From Fimbriimonadaceae bacterium (GTDB lineage Bacteria; Armatimonadota; Fimbriimonadia; Fimbriimonadales; Fimbriimonadaceae), in NCBI GenBank assembly GCA_020849075.1, contig JADLGZ010000018.1, forward strand, positions 1 to 44,831: DNA of 44,831 bases. The letters run 5' to 3'. Under the pieces are notes generated by a model. It saw only the letters and a program-made list of their open reading frames with translations. It was not told the DNA's origin and searched no databases. The position numbers and the translations under genes were made by a program. Below, piece by piece: positions 32,572 through 40,147 of the stretch; the stretch's first letter is position 1; each line of letters starts with the position of its first letter.

Positions 32572-33993
32572 ATGAAGGTCCTTTTTGTTTCCGCTGAGGT
32601 CGCTCCATGGGCGAAAGTTGGCGGATTAGCCGATGTTGCCGGATCCCTACCTCAGGCTCTTCGTGGGTTAGGACATGAGGTCCGAGTGCTCATGCCTGCT
32701 TATGGCATGGTGACCAAGGGCAAGGTGCCCGTCAAAACCTTGTCCGTTCGAGTAAACCTCGAAGAGGAGTACAAGGCGAACCTTTTCGAAGTTGACGGGA
32801 TCTGGATGATCAATTGCCCTGAGTTCTTCAGGAATGCTTCTCGATCTGAAGAGATCTATGCCTATGGCCGCGACGCCTATTTGTTCCTGAGCCAAGCCGC
32901 AATTGCCTTATGTGAGGCTTCGGACTGGATCCCGGATATTGTCCATGCAAATGATTGGCATACCGGCTTTGTTCCCGTCATGATTCGCGAAAAAGGTGGG
33001 AAGAAATGGGATCACACGGCCACAATCTTCACCATTCACAACTTGCTTTATCAAGGCACCTTCGGCAAGGATACGATCGAAGCGGCGGGCCTGGATCCAG
33101 ACCTGTTCACCATGGACAAACTGGAAACATGGGGCGGGGTTAATTTCATCAAATCAGCCTGCGTGTATGCTGATATGGTCAGCACGGTGAGCCCGACCTA
33201 CGCGAAGGAAATACAGACCGAAGAATATGGCGCCAGCCTTTGGGGCCTTATGCGCGATCTCCATCAACTTGGCAAGCTCCGCGGCATCCTCAATGGAATT
33301 GACACGGAGGTCTTCAACCCACAAGATGATCCGGCCATCGCCGCCCCTTTTTCGTCGGCTGACTTAGGTGGCAAGGCTAAGTGCAAGATTGCTCTACAAG
33401 GCGAACTTGGGCTTCCCGTCAGCCAAGAGCCACTTTTGGGGGTTGTCAGCCGATTGAGTGATCAGAAGGGGTTTGACCTCATCATCAAACAGGCGTACGG
33501 CATGCTGGGTTTGGGCTGTCAATTCGTCGTGCTCGGTACGGGAGACCCCTGGGCAGCTGATCAATTGAGGCAGTTGGAGAGGGATTGGCAAGACCAGGTT
33601 CGCTTCATTGAGCGATACGACGCTCCACTCGCCCAGCGGATCTATGCGGGCTCGGACATGTTCCTCATGCCCAGCGCATTCGAACCCTGCGGCCTTGGGC
33701 AAATGATCGCATGCCGATACGGCACGGTTCCAATCGTTCGCAAAACAGGGGGACTATCCGACTCCATCCATGATGGAAACAACGGCCTCGTGTTTGAAAA
33801 CAAATCTGCCCGCGAATTGCTCGAGACTATCCGGCGCGGCGTGAGTCTCTACGGAGACAAAGTGAGCTGGCTGGAATTGGTACGCCGATGCATGACCACG
33901 GACTTCAGCTGGACCAAAAGCGCACAAGACGTCATCGCAATGTACGATGACGCCCTGCAAGCTCGGGTCGGGGCAATGGCCGTTAGCCGGTAG
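32572..33993 (+). CDS. glgA: Glycogen (starch) synthase, ADP-glucose type
   Basis: A 473-residue GT5 glycosyltransferase that extends alpha-1,4-glucan from ADP-glucose. The donor-site motif KVGGLADVAGSLP (Lys15) is near the N-terminus, followed by HANDWHTGFVPV, and the C-terminal half has EPCGLGQMIACRYGTVPIVRKTGGLSDSI. Length is typical. No other glycogen genes (glgB, glgC, glgP) are in the window, so the pathway genes are scattered. It is convergent with the cytochrome b gene, with the stops two bases apart. Confidence 0.96.
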   Translation: MKVLFVSAEVAPWAKVGGLADVAGSLPQALRGLGHEVRVLMPAYGMVTKGKVPVKTLSVRVNLEEEYKANLFEVDGIWMINCPEFFRNASRSEEIYAYGRDAYLFLSQAAIALCEASDWIPDIVHANDWHTGFVPVMIREKGGKKWDHTATIFTIHNLLYQGTFGKDTIEAAGLDPDLFTMDKLETWGGVNFIKSACVYADMVSTVSPTYAKEIQTEEYGASLWGLMRDLHQLGKLRGILNGIDTEVFNPQDDPAIAAPFSSADLGGKAKCKIALQGELGLPVSQEPLLGVVSRLSDQKGFDLIIKQAYGMLGLGCQFVVLGTGDPWAADQLRQLERDWQDQVRFIERYDAPLAQRIYAGSDMFLMPSAFEPCGLGQMIACRYGTVPIVRKTGGLSDSIHDGNNGLVFENKSARELLETIRRGVSLYGDKVSWLELVRRCMTTDFSWTKSAQDVIAMYDDALQARVGAMAVSR

Positions 33994-33995
33994 CT

Positions 33996-35234
33996 CTATT
34001 CACCCAAGCTTTCCAACTGAGTAGCTTCAGCCTTAGGGATGTCGCTACTCCCGGCCAAGGTCGCTTCGGATTTCTTGTGCTCTGGCGGAGTCTCGAGGAT
34101 GCCCTTGAGTGTCATTAACCCAATCAACAGAATTGCCGCAAAGCCCGACATGATAATCCACTGTCTCTTGGCGGGATGGCGTGATTTGGACCGATCTAAC
34201 CAAGGTAAAGCAAACATGCCAATTGTGATCCCCGTGGGGATAATCACCGTTGCCACGACCTCCCAACCGCTTGGCATGACCTTCAGTAGCTCATATAGCC
34301 CGAGGAAGTACCATTCAGGGCGCGGGCTAAAATCAGTTCCCGTAGGGTCAGCAATCGCTTCTAGCCCTGGGGGCAATGCGACCGCAAGATAGATCAATAG
34401 CCCGACCCCAAAGAGCAGTACAATGGCGTCCTTGAAGAGTTGGTTGGGATAGAAAGGTACCGGGGCCCCTTTTGCGGGAGTTACCGGGCCGGCAATGTGA
34501 TGACGCCTCACCAGGTAGAGGTGGAGGAAAGTAAAGAGAATCAGGCTTGCCGGTAAAAGCATCACGTGGAAGGAATAGAAGCGGGTCAGGGTTAGGGCCC
34601 CCACCTCCTCTCCACCTCGAATGAAGACCAGCAGTGCATGTCCAACGACCGGTATGGTCGCGGCTATGCGGGTTCCAACAACGGTCGCCCAATATGCTTT
34701 TTGATCCCAAGGCAACAGATAACCCGTAAATGAGAAGCCAAGGATCACCTGAAAGATGATCACCCCAACAACCCAAGTCAACTCCCTAGGCTTCTTATAG
34801 GAGCCCCAGAAGAACACCCGGAGCATATGGAGGACCACGGCGATCACAATGACCGTTGAACCCCATGAATGTAGCCCTCGGATGAAGGAGCCTAAGCCAA
34901 CCTCATAGGTAAGGTGCTTTACGCTCGCATGAGCGGAATCTGGACTCGGCGAATAATACATCGCCAAGGCAAAGCCGGTGATGAACTGAAAGACCAAAAG
35001 GGTCATCAGCAGGTTGCCGAGTGTCTGCCACCACCCCACTCCCGCGGGCATTGGCTCGTCTAGGTTCTTCCGAACAAAACCGTACCAGCCGAGTCGCAAA
35101 TCCATCCAGTCGCGAAGCGATGGGCGCTCAATTTGGAGGCGTTCTTCAGACGAAACGGCCTCACGAGGCTCATCTACCTTGACCTCGGGACTGAGGGTTG
35201 GGGCATCCTTGGGTTTGTACGTTTTTTGGCTCAT
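33996..35234 (-). CDS. Cytochrome b of a bc-type complex (fused b6 and subunit IV parts)
   Basis: A 412-residue membrane protein. The heme-ligand pairs are His-x13-His in LHSWGSTVIVIAVVLH and His-x14-His in FHVMLLPASLILFTFLH; the latter spacing is b6-like. The quinol-oxidation motif PEWY is present (RPEWYFLGLYELL), so a working Qo site is likely. About eight membrane segments run the full length, and the N-terminal 60 residues are an extra charged extension. It is the last gene of the five-gene operon, three bases after the Rieske gene. Together these would oxidise quinol and pass electrons to the Rieske centre. Confidence 0.93.
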   Translation of the reverse strand: MSQKTYKPKDAPTLSPEVKVDEPREAVSSEERLQIERPSLRDWMDLRLGWYGFVRKNLDEPMPAGVGWWQTLGNLLMTLLVFQFITGFALAMYYSPSPDSAHASVKHLTYEVGLGSFIRGLHSWGSTVIVIAVVLHMLRVFFWGSYKKPRELTWVVGVIIFQVILGFSFTGYLLPWDQKAYWATVVGTRIAATIPVVGHALLVFIRGGEEVGALTLTRFYSFHVMLLPASLILFTFLHLYLVRRHHIAGPVTPAKGAPVPFYPNQLFKDAIVLLFGVGLLIYLAVALPPGLEAIADPTGTDFSPRPEWYFLGLYELLKVMPSGWEVVATVIIPTGITIGMFALPWLDRSKSRHPAKRQWIIMSGFAAILLIGLMTLKGILETPPEHKKSEATLAGSSDIPKAEATQLESLGE

Positions 35235-35237
35235 TGT

Positions 35238-35732
35238 CTAGACCTCTCGAGAAATCCAAATCTTTCCTGCTTCGATCTTTACAGGGTGGCGCTCCAACGG
35301 CTTGGGCGGAGGCCCTGATTTGTTGGTGCCCTCATCGTCGAAAACGCCACCGTGGCAAGGGCATATAAACTTGTGCTGATCAGCGTGATAGTCCACGCGG
35401 CAGCCAAGGTGAGTGCAGGCTGGGTCAATACAGATCACATCCTCCTCACTCCGTCGCAAAAAGACCGTGAACTTCTGTTCTACTTCGTGATAGCCATCAA
35501 CGACGAGTAAGGAATAGTTCACTTCCTTCACTTCGCCGGGCTTGATGCGCGACTCGTCCATCAACTCAACCCAGCGAGACTTCCGCTTGTTACCAAGGGG
35601 GGCAGCCGCAAACCCGACCATGGGGCCAACGATGGCACCGATAAGGCCTAAGTTGATTACTCCAACAACGAGCCCCATCATCTTTCGGCGGGAGATTTCG
35701 ATATTGTCTTGGTTCAGATTATCTTTCGGCAT
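35238..35732 (-). CDS. Rieske iron-sulfur protein
   Basis: A 164-residue membrane-anchored 2Fe-2S protein. The anchor helix (MMGLVVGVINLGLIGAIVGPMVG) follows an RRKMM sequence that may be read by the Tat system. The cluster ligands are CTHLGC and CPCHGGVF, with cysteines and histidines in the canonical order, and the two extra cysteines form the disulfide. It accepts electrons from quinol at the cytochrome b Qo site. It is separated by 12 bases from the upstream cytochrome c fusion gene and by three bases from cytochrome b. Confidence 0.95.
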   Translation of the reverse strand: MPKDNLNQDNIEISRRKMMGLVVGVINLGLIGAIVGPMVGFAAAPLGNKRKSRWVELMDESRIKPGEVKEVNYSLLVVDGYHEVEQKFTVFLRRSEEDVICIDPACTHLGCRVDYHADQHKFICPCHGGVFDDEGTNKSGPPPKPLERHPVKIEAGKIWISREV

Positions 35733-35744
35733 GTTTCGTATTCC

Positions 35745-36872
35745 TTATGGGTAGTAGCGCATGGTTATCGGGCCATCTTCGCCAAGCTGTTTCATGACAT
35801 CGCTTGCGATCTTCATGGATTTGTGGTGCCGCCCTGGGGATGGCTCGCGCTCAAAGCCCAGCTCCACCCCGCTGGCAACGATGGCTTCGGTGAGTCGAGT
35901 CATTGCGGCAAGGGCTGGCACAACGTACATGTGCTGGAACCGAGTGAACGGCCCGGTGGCGATGAGGAGCGCGACCGCTGCCAGATGCCAGATGTAAATC
36001 GTCATCACAAAGTCGTGAATTCCCATTCGCTTAAGCGCGACCACGAGGAACCCGCTAATGATCACATGCACAAGAAGATTGACAAAGAGGAAATCCTTGC
36101 CGAGCGTTAGCCCGTTATCAATGAACTCATCCTTCTTGTAGCGGTACATCACATAGAAGATCCCTATCAAAACGGCAATCCCTGAAACGACCGGCAAGAG
36201 TTTTAGGGGATGCGTCAATGGCACCTGACCTCGCTGTGGATTCAAGATTGCGATCAGAATGTCAGCTAGCAGGAGGCCACAGAAACCATAGAGGAGTAGC
36301 CCGTGCATGAACCACCGCTTCTTATTGTTCTGCCAAAGAGATCCGACAAAGAAACCGTCTACGATGAGCGACTTCAGGACGACGCCAAAGGATCGCGCCC
36401 ATCCAAACTTCGCTATCGCAGGCTTTAGCTCCTTCAAGCCAGCACACTTCAGCCAGTAGCTGAGTCCTCGAATGGCAAAGACCGTGGCAAAGAGGAAGAC
36501 CACGATAAAGAAGTGGCTCACACTACGTGGCGTCAGAAATTGTCCGACCTTAAATGCAATCGGGATTTCGTCGGGAATCCACGGCTTTGCCTTAACTTCT
36601 TCGTAAACTTGGTCAAGATCTGTATCACTGAGGTCCGCTTCGCTGATGGCGGGCATCATCCCCTTACCATTTCTCACCACTTGCCGGAACGTAGATAGCC
36701 CGACCTTGGTCTGTGCCAATGGTGGCCCCAGGCCGCCCATTGCATTCTGGCCGTGACAGCCCATGCAAGACGTAACTGGATAGACTTCCTTCTTCTTGAG
36801 GTCAGTCTGGGCATAGCTACATGCTACGGCCAGCAAGAGCATGAAGATCGCGACTACTTTTGATAGTTTCAC
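35745..36872 (-). CDS. Fusion of a monoheme cytochrome c with a NarI-like cytochrome b membrane domain
   Basis: A 375-residue protein. Residues 1-21 form a signal peptide (MKLSKVVAIFMLLLAVACSYA). A cytochrome c domain follows, with CMGCH and a likely Met ligand in GKGMMPAIS. From about residue 115 come five or so membrane helices with NarI-type histidines: RWFMHGLLLYGFCG, HVIISGFLVVALKR and WHLAAVALLIATGPFTRFQH. The cytochrome c part should be periplasmic and the rest should hold b hemes in the membrane. The gene starts with GTG overlapping the stop of the upstream iron-sulfur gene (GTGA). Such a fusion could join a molybdoenzyme to a bc complex. The closing residues (LGEDGPITMRYYP) form an extra tail. 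Confidence 0.85.
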   Translation of the reverse strand: MKLSKVVAIFMLLLAVACSYAQTDLKKKEVYPVTSCMGCHGQNAMGGLGPPLAQTKVGLSTFRQVVRNGKGMMPAISEADLSDTDLDQVYEEVKAKPWIPDEIPIAFKVGQFLTPRSVSHFFIVVFLFATVFAIRGLSYWLKCAGLKELKPAIAKFGWARSFGVVLKSLIVDGFFVGSLWQNNKKRWFMHGLLLYGFCGLLLADILIAILNPQRGQVPLTHPLKLLPVVSGIAVLIGIFYVMYRYKKDEFIDNGLTLGKDFLFVNLLVHVIISGFLVVALKRMGIHDFVMTIYIWHLAAVALLIATGPFTRFQHMYVVPALAAMTRLTEAIVASGVELGFEREPSPGRHHKSMKIASDVMKQLGEDGPITMRYYP

Positions 36873-37588
36873 TTTTGACCTCGCTGTGTTCTTTGGGCTT
36901 CTTCTTGCTTGGCATCTCCGATGCCATCCGACTGACCGAGGGTGCTCGGTCGTTGCTCGGCCATGGTTCCGAGATAGCAGCCGGCGGGTTTTGTCTCCGC
37001 CTCGGGAAGGAGGTGGAAGGGCGACCTGCCGGTCTGTTCCTTCTGCTCTTCAATGTAGGTCGAGACATCGCTTTCGGGGTCTTCTAAGTCACCGAAGATG
37101 CGAGCCGTTGTCGGGCATGCAACCACGCAAGCAGGCTGCAGCCCTTGGTCAACCCGGTGCGCGCAATAAGTACACTTGCGCGCTACATTCTCCTTCATGC
37201 GAAGCTTCACAAAGTCCTGTTCATAAGCCTCGTTCTCGTCGAGGTACCACCCTTCTTCCTCGCGGTGAAGGATGATGTTGCCGTAGGGACAAGCCGAGAC
37301 GCAGGCTCCGGTACCTCGACAACGATCCTGATCCACAAGAACGATTCCATCGGGCCGTCGGACAATGGCCTTATTCGGGCAGGATTTGAGGCACGGTGCA
37401 TCGTCGCAGTGGTTGCACAGGACCGGAATGTAGACCCGCTTCACGTCAGGATACGTTCCAGCCTCAACATTTAGGACACGAGCAAAGAAGGTGTCGTAGG
37501 GCGTTCCGTTCTCCTGCTTGCAAGCCAAGGTGCAGGCATCGCAACCAATGCACCGCGTCAGGTCAATGAGCATCGCGAGGCGTGCCAA
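36869..37588 (-). CDS. NarH/PsrB-type four-cluster iron-sulfur subunit
   Basis: A 239-residue ferredoxin-like subunit that passes electrons between the molybdenum subunit and the membrane subunit. Cluster ligand groups are C13-C23 (CIGCDACTLAC), C58-C70 (CNHCDDAPCLKSC), C90-C100 (CRGTGACVSAC) and C139-C158 (CTYC then CVVAC). In the third group the second cysteine is replaced by Thr93; NarH has Trp at the same place and binds a 3Fe-4S cluster, so the same is likely here. There is no signal peptide. It overlaps the downstream cytochrome c fusion gene by four bases and starts one base after the stop of the molybdoenzyme gene. Confidence 0.92.
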   Translation of the reverse strand: MARLAMLIDLTRCIGCDACTLACKQENGTPYDTFFARVLNVEAGTYPDVKRVYIPVLCNHCDDAPCLKSCPNKAIVRRPDGIVLVDQDRCRGTGACVSACPYGNIILHREEEGWYLDENEAYEQDFVKLRMKENVARKCTYCAHRVDQGLQPACVVACPTTARIFGDLEDPESDVSTYIEEQKEQTGRSPFHLLPEAETKPAGCYLGTMAEQRPSTLGQSDGIGDAKQEEAQRTQRGQK

Positions 37589-37589
37589 C

Positions 37590-40031
37590 TTACTTCACCC
37601 TCCTAACGTCCACGCGAGTGTCCTTCCAGTGCTGCCCGGGCGCATACACCGCCGGGAGGTAATAAACCTCGTGGGTAGGTTTCACCTTTTGATACGTGTG
37701 CACGCTGTGGTACTTTCCAGCCCCGAGATAGCGATCCCACCAGCCATGATCCACACAAACCACACCTGGCTTGATGGCCTCAGTCACAAGGGCCCAGAGT
37801 TCGTAGCTTCCAAACTCATTGAAAACTTCCACCGCTTCCCCGTCTTTGATCCCCCTCATAGCCGCATCCTTGGGATTGATCTCAATGACCGGTTTTCTAT
37901 TGAGATTTCGAAGGAATGGGTTGTTGCAGTGGGTCGAGTGAACACGCCACTTTGAGTGAGGGGTGACGATTGCGAGCGGCATTTCTTGGGCGGATACCGG
38001 AAGGTGCTCAAACGCCCAGTGGTAGGTCGGGACGGTCTCGCCCATCTTCTGGTAGATCTCCTCTTCCTTGTAGAACTCCATACGTCCCGTCTTGAGGAAT
38101 TCCCGCTGGGCCCCTTCGGGGAAGGGGTAGGCACGCGGCGGGAAGAGCTTGTCTTCATGAAGTTGCTCGTCCAGCCCGCATTCGGGGTCGTGGACATTCA
38201 ATCGCACAGGACCCTTCTGCAACATTTCCAGCGTTATGCCTTCAACCTCTTTGCCTCCGCCCTTAAGCATGATTTCGATGGCGTCTTCCTCGGTGTAGTC
38301 CATCTGCTTGGCGAGTTCTGGATCGACTCGTTTTAGGAGTTCTTTCTGAACCCACATCTCCGTGCGGCTCTCGTATTGAGGTTTGACGACCTCCTGCTGG
38401 ATTTGCAGATAGGGATGGCAGCTGGTGCCCACCAAGTCCAATTTCTCCCAGAAGGTCGGAGCCGGCAAGACCACATCCGCGTACTCACAAGTCGGCGTCA
38501 TCGAGAAATCGGTAACCACGAACAGGTCCAGACGGTCAATGGCCTCCTTCATGGGGGCGCTAAACTCCGTGACCAATGGATTGGCGTGGCTCACAAAAAG
38601 GGCCTTGAAACCATCCTTCGGGAACTTGATCTTGGGGTTCATGGTCCCCGTGGGCTGACCGAGCACGAAGTAATGCATCGGCACGCCGTTCGGTCGCTTT
38701 CCATCCGGGAACCACCAAGGGGAGACATCGAGCCGGAAGTGGTGCTGCCCAGAATAGATCGAAACGCTCTCGCCCGGCTTACCATGAGCTCCGACAAGCG
38801 AGGCCAGCAGCAGGATGGCGCGAATCGTCAGGTCGCCGTGCAACCGGTGATTTACACCCATGCCGATGATAATTGAGCTGGGGCGCTCGGTGGCATATCG
38901 TATGGCGACCTGGCGGATGGTGTCGGCTGGAATGTCACAGGTCTTGGCGACATGTTCGGGCGCGTACTCGTCCCGCATGATCTCGTTCTCAAGGAGCTCA
39001 AAGACCGGAGTTACGCTGACCTTCGTGCCATCGCTCAGTTGAACCGTGCGCTGGCCTCGAAAAGCAAACTTGGCGTCCTCGGGCAGCTTCAGCGAATCCA
39101 TCGGAAGTTTGTAAAGAGCATCCTTCCCTTCGTCCCAGACCATGAACTCGGCCTCGGTCCCTTCGCCAACGTCACTGGCGCGGAGCCGCTCGCCCGTATC
39201 CTGCCGAATTAGGGTGCAAACGTCGCTGAACTTTTGCAAAAACGCCCAGTCCACATGGCCTTCCTTCAAGACAACCTGGCACATGGAGAGCGCAAGCGCC
39301 CCGTCCGTTCCCGGATTGACGGGGAGCCACAAATCCGCGCCCTTGGCGGTTTGGCTGGCACGGGGGTCAATCGAGATGATTTGGCAATTGTTTCGCTGCT
39401 TGGCGTGGGTCGTGAGAAACTTCGCGTCGGGGATTCGGGTTTGGAAGATGTTGCTTGACCAAAGAATGGCGGTCTTGCAATGAGCCCAACTTCGGGTCTC
39501 GCACTCCACGCAGTCAATACCTACGGTCTGGGTGAAACCCATCGAAATGTCGCCATTGAAGTCATAAGCCGTGGCGAAAGACATCCCGAGCAAGGCGGCG
39601 GCCCGGACTTGGGCGCCTTTCTGGACATATCCCGTGCCCACCACTTGATTAAAGAGGAGCATGGATTCGGGCCCGTGATCCTTGCTGATGCGCTTCATGT
39701 GGTCGGCGATGTAGTCCAAGACTTCATCCCATCCAACCTCCCGCCATTTGTTTTCCCCGCGCTCGCCGGCGCGGATCAAGGGCTTGTGCACGCGGTCCGG
39801 CCCATAAATAATGTGCGTCATGGACATCCCGCGCAGGCATCCGCGAGGGTTGTATTCCTGGCAGGGATAATCCGCCGCCGGCTTGAGGTCAACGATAACA
39901 TCGTCCACGACGGTGGCGAGCCAGCCGCAGGCTCCCGTGCAATTCGGACTATCGGTGGTGCGAACCACCCGCGCCTTTTCGTTAGGAGCGACCGTTGGTG
40001 CTCGACCCGGAACTTTATGTCTGGTTGCCAT
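37590..40031 (-). CDS. Type II DMSO-reductase-family molybdoenzyme (NarG/Nxr-like), substrate unknown
   Basis: An 813-residue molybdopterin oxidoreductase. The N-terminal iron-sulfur site is Asp27 with Cys31, Cys35 and Cys65 (SPNCTGACGW, NPRGCLRG), where NarG has a His in place of the Asp. Around residue 161, YDFNGDISMGFTQTVG aligns with NarG YDWYCDLPPASPQTWG, so Asp161 is the likely molybdenum ligand. SNIFQTRIPDA and LWLPVNPGTDGALAL also match the NarG clade. It is shorter than NarG (about 1250 residues). There is no twin-arginine signal, so it probably faces the cytoplasm. It heads the five-gene operon. No NarJ-like chaperone gene is in the window. Nitrate reduction, nitrite oxidation or another substrate are all possible. 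Confidence 0.88.
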   Translation of the reverse strand: MATRHKVPGRAPTVAPNEKARVVRTTDSPNCTGACGWLATVVDDVIVDLKPAADYPCQEYNPRGCLRGMSMTHIIYGPDRVHKPLIRAGERGENKWREVGWDEVLDYIADHMKRISKDHGPESMLLFNQVVGTGYVQKGAQVRAAALLGMSFATAYDFNGDISMGFTQTVGIDCVECETRSWAHCKTAILWSSNIFQTRIPDAKFLTTHAKQRNNCQIISIDPRASQTAKGADLWLPVNPGTDGALALSMCQVVLKEGHVDWAFLQKFSDVCTLIRQDTGERLRASDVGEGTEAEFMVWDEGKDALYKLPMDSLKLPEDAKFAFRGQRTVQLSDGTKVSVTPVFELLENEIMRDEYAPEHVAKTCDIPADTIRQVAIRYATERPSSIIIGMGVNHRLHGDLTIRAILLLASLVGAHGKPGESVSIYSGQHHFRLDVSPWWFPDGKRPNGVPMHYFVLGQPTGTMNPKIKFPKDGFKALFVSHANPLVTEFSAPMKEAIDRLDLFVVTDFSMTPTCEYADVVLPAPTFWEKLDLVGTSCHPYLQIQQEVVKPQYESRTEMWVQKELLKRVDPELAKQMDYTEEDAIEIMLKGGGKEVEGITLEMLQKGPVRLNVHDPECGLDEQLHEDKLFPPRAYPFPEGAQREFLKTGRMEFYKEEEIYQKMGETVPTYHWAFEHLPVSAQEMPLAIVTPHSKWRVHSTHCNNPFLRNLNRKPVIEINPKDAAMRGIKDGEAVEVFNEFGSYELWALVTEAIKPGVVCVDHGWWDRYLGAGKYHSVHTYQKVKPTHEVYYLPAVYAPGQHWKDTRVDVRRVK

Positions 40032-40064
40032 GATTCATGCGCACGCCACCCCGTGCTCACATGA

Positions 40065-40070
40065 ATTATC
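40065..40070 (-). promoter_or_regulatory. -10 element GATAAT of the molybdoenzyme operon
   Basis: GATAAT on the minus strand predicts transcription from about 40058, giving a leader of about 27 bases before the ATG at 40031. The palindrome at 40089-40110 then centres at about -41.5. Confidence 0.5.
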
Positions 40071-40088
40071 AAACACTTAAATTAAGTT

Positions 40089-40110
40089 CAGTATGATGAT
40101 GATCATACTG
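40089..40110. promoter_or_regulatory. Crp/FNR-like operator upstream of the molybdoenzyme operon
   Basis: Arms CAGTATGAT and ATCATACTG are a perfect 9-bp inverted repeat around GATG. The core TGAT-N4-ATCA is the FNR/DNR-type core (consensus TTGAT-N4-ATCAA). Its centre, 40099.5, is about 41.5 bases upstream of the predicted start, the position used by class II activators of this family. Confidence 0.65.
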
Positions 40111-40127
40111 GTAAAAAAACTTGCCAA

Positions 40128-40147
40128 AGCCCAAAATTGAGTGGGCT
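40128..40147 (-). terminator. Terminator hairpin at the end of murJ
   Basis: On the minus strand AGCCCA and TGGGCT pair around eight bases, with the murJ stop inside the stem. A run of seven T lies eight or nine bases further on, so termination is likely though not textbook. Confidence 0.5.

Noticed and set aside
37590..40031. Firm naming of the molybdoenzyme as narG or nxrA
   Set aside because: The protein is about two thirds the length of NarG and the operon lacks narJ; motif alignment supports the type II clade but not the substrate.
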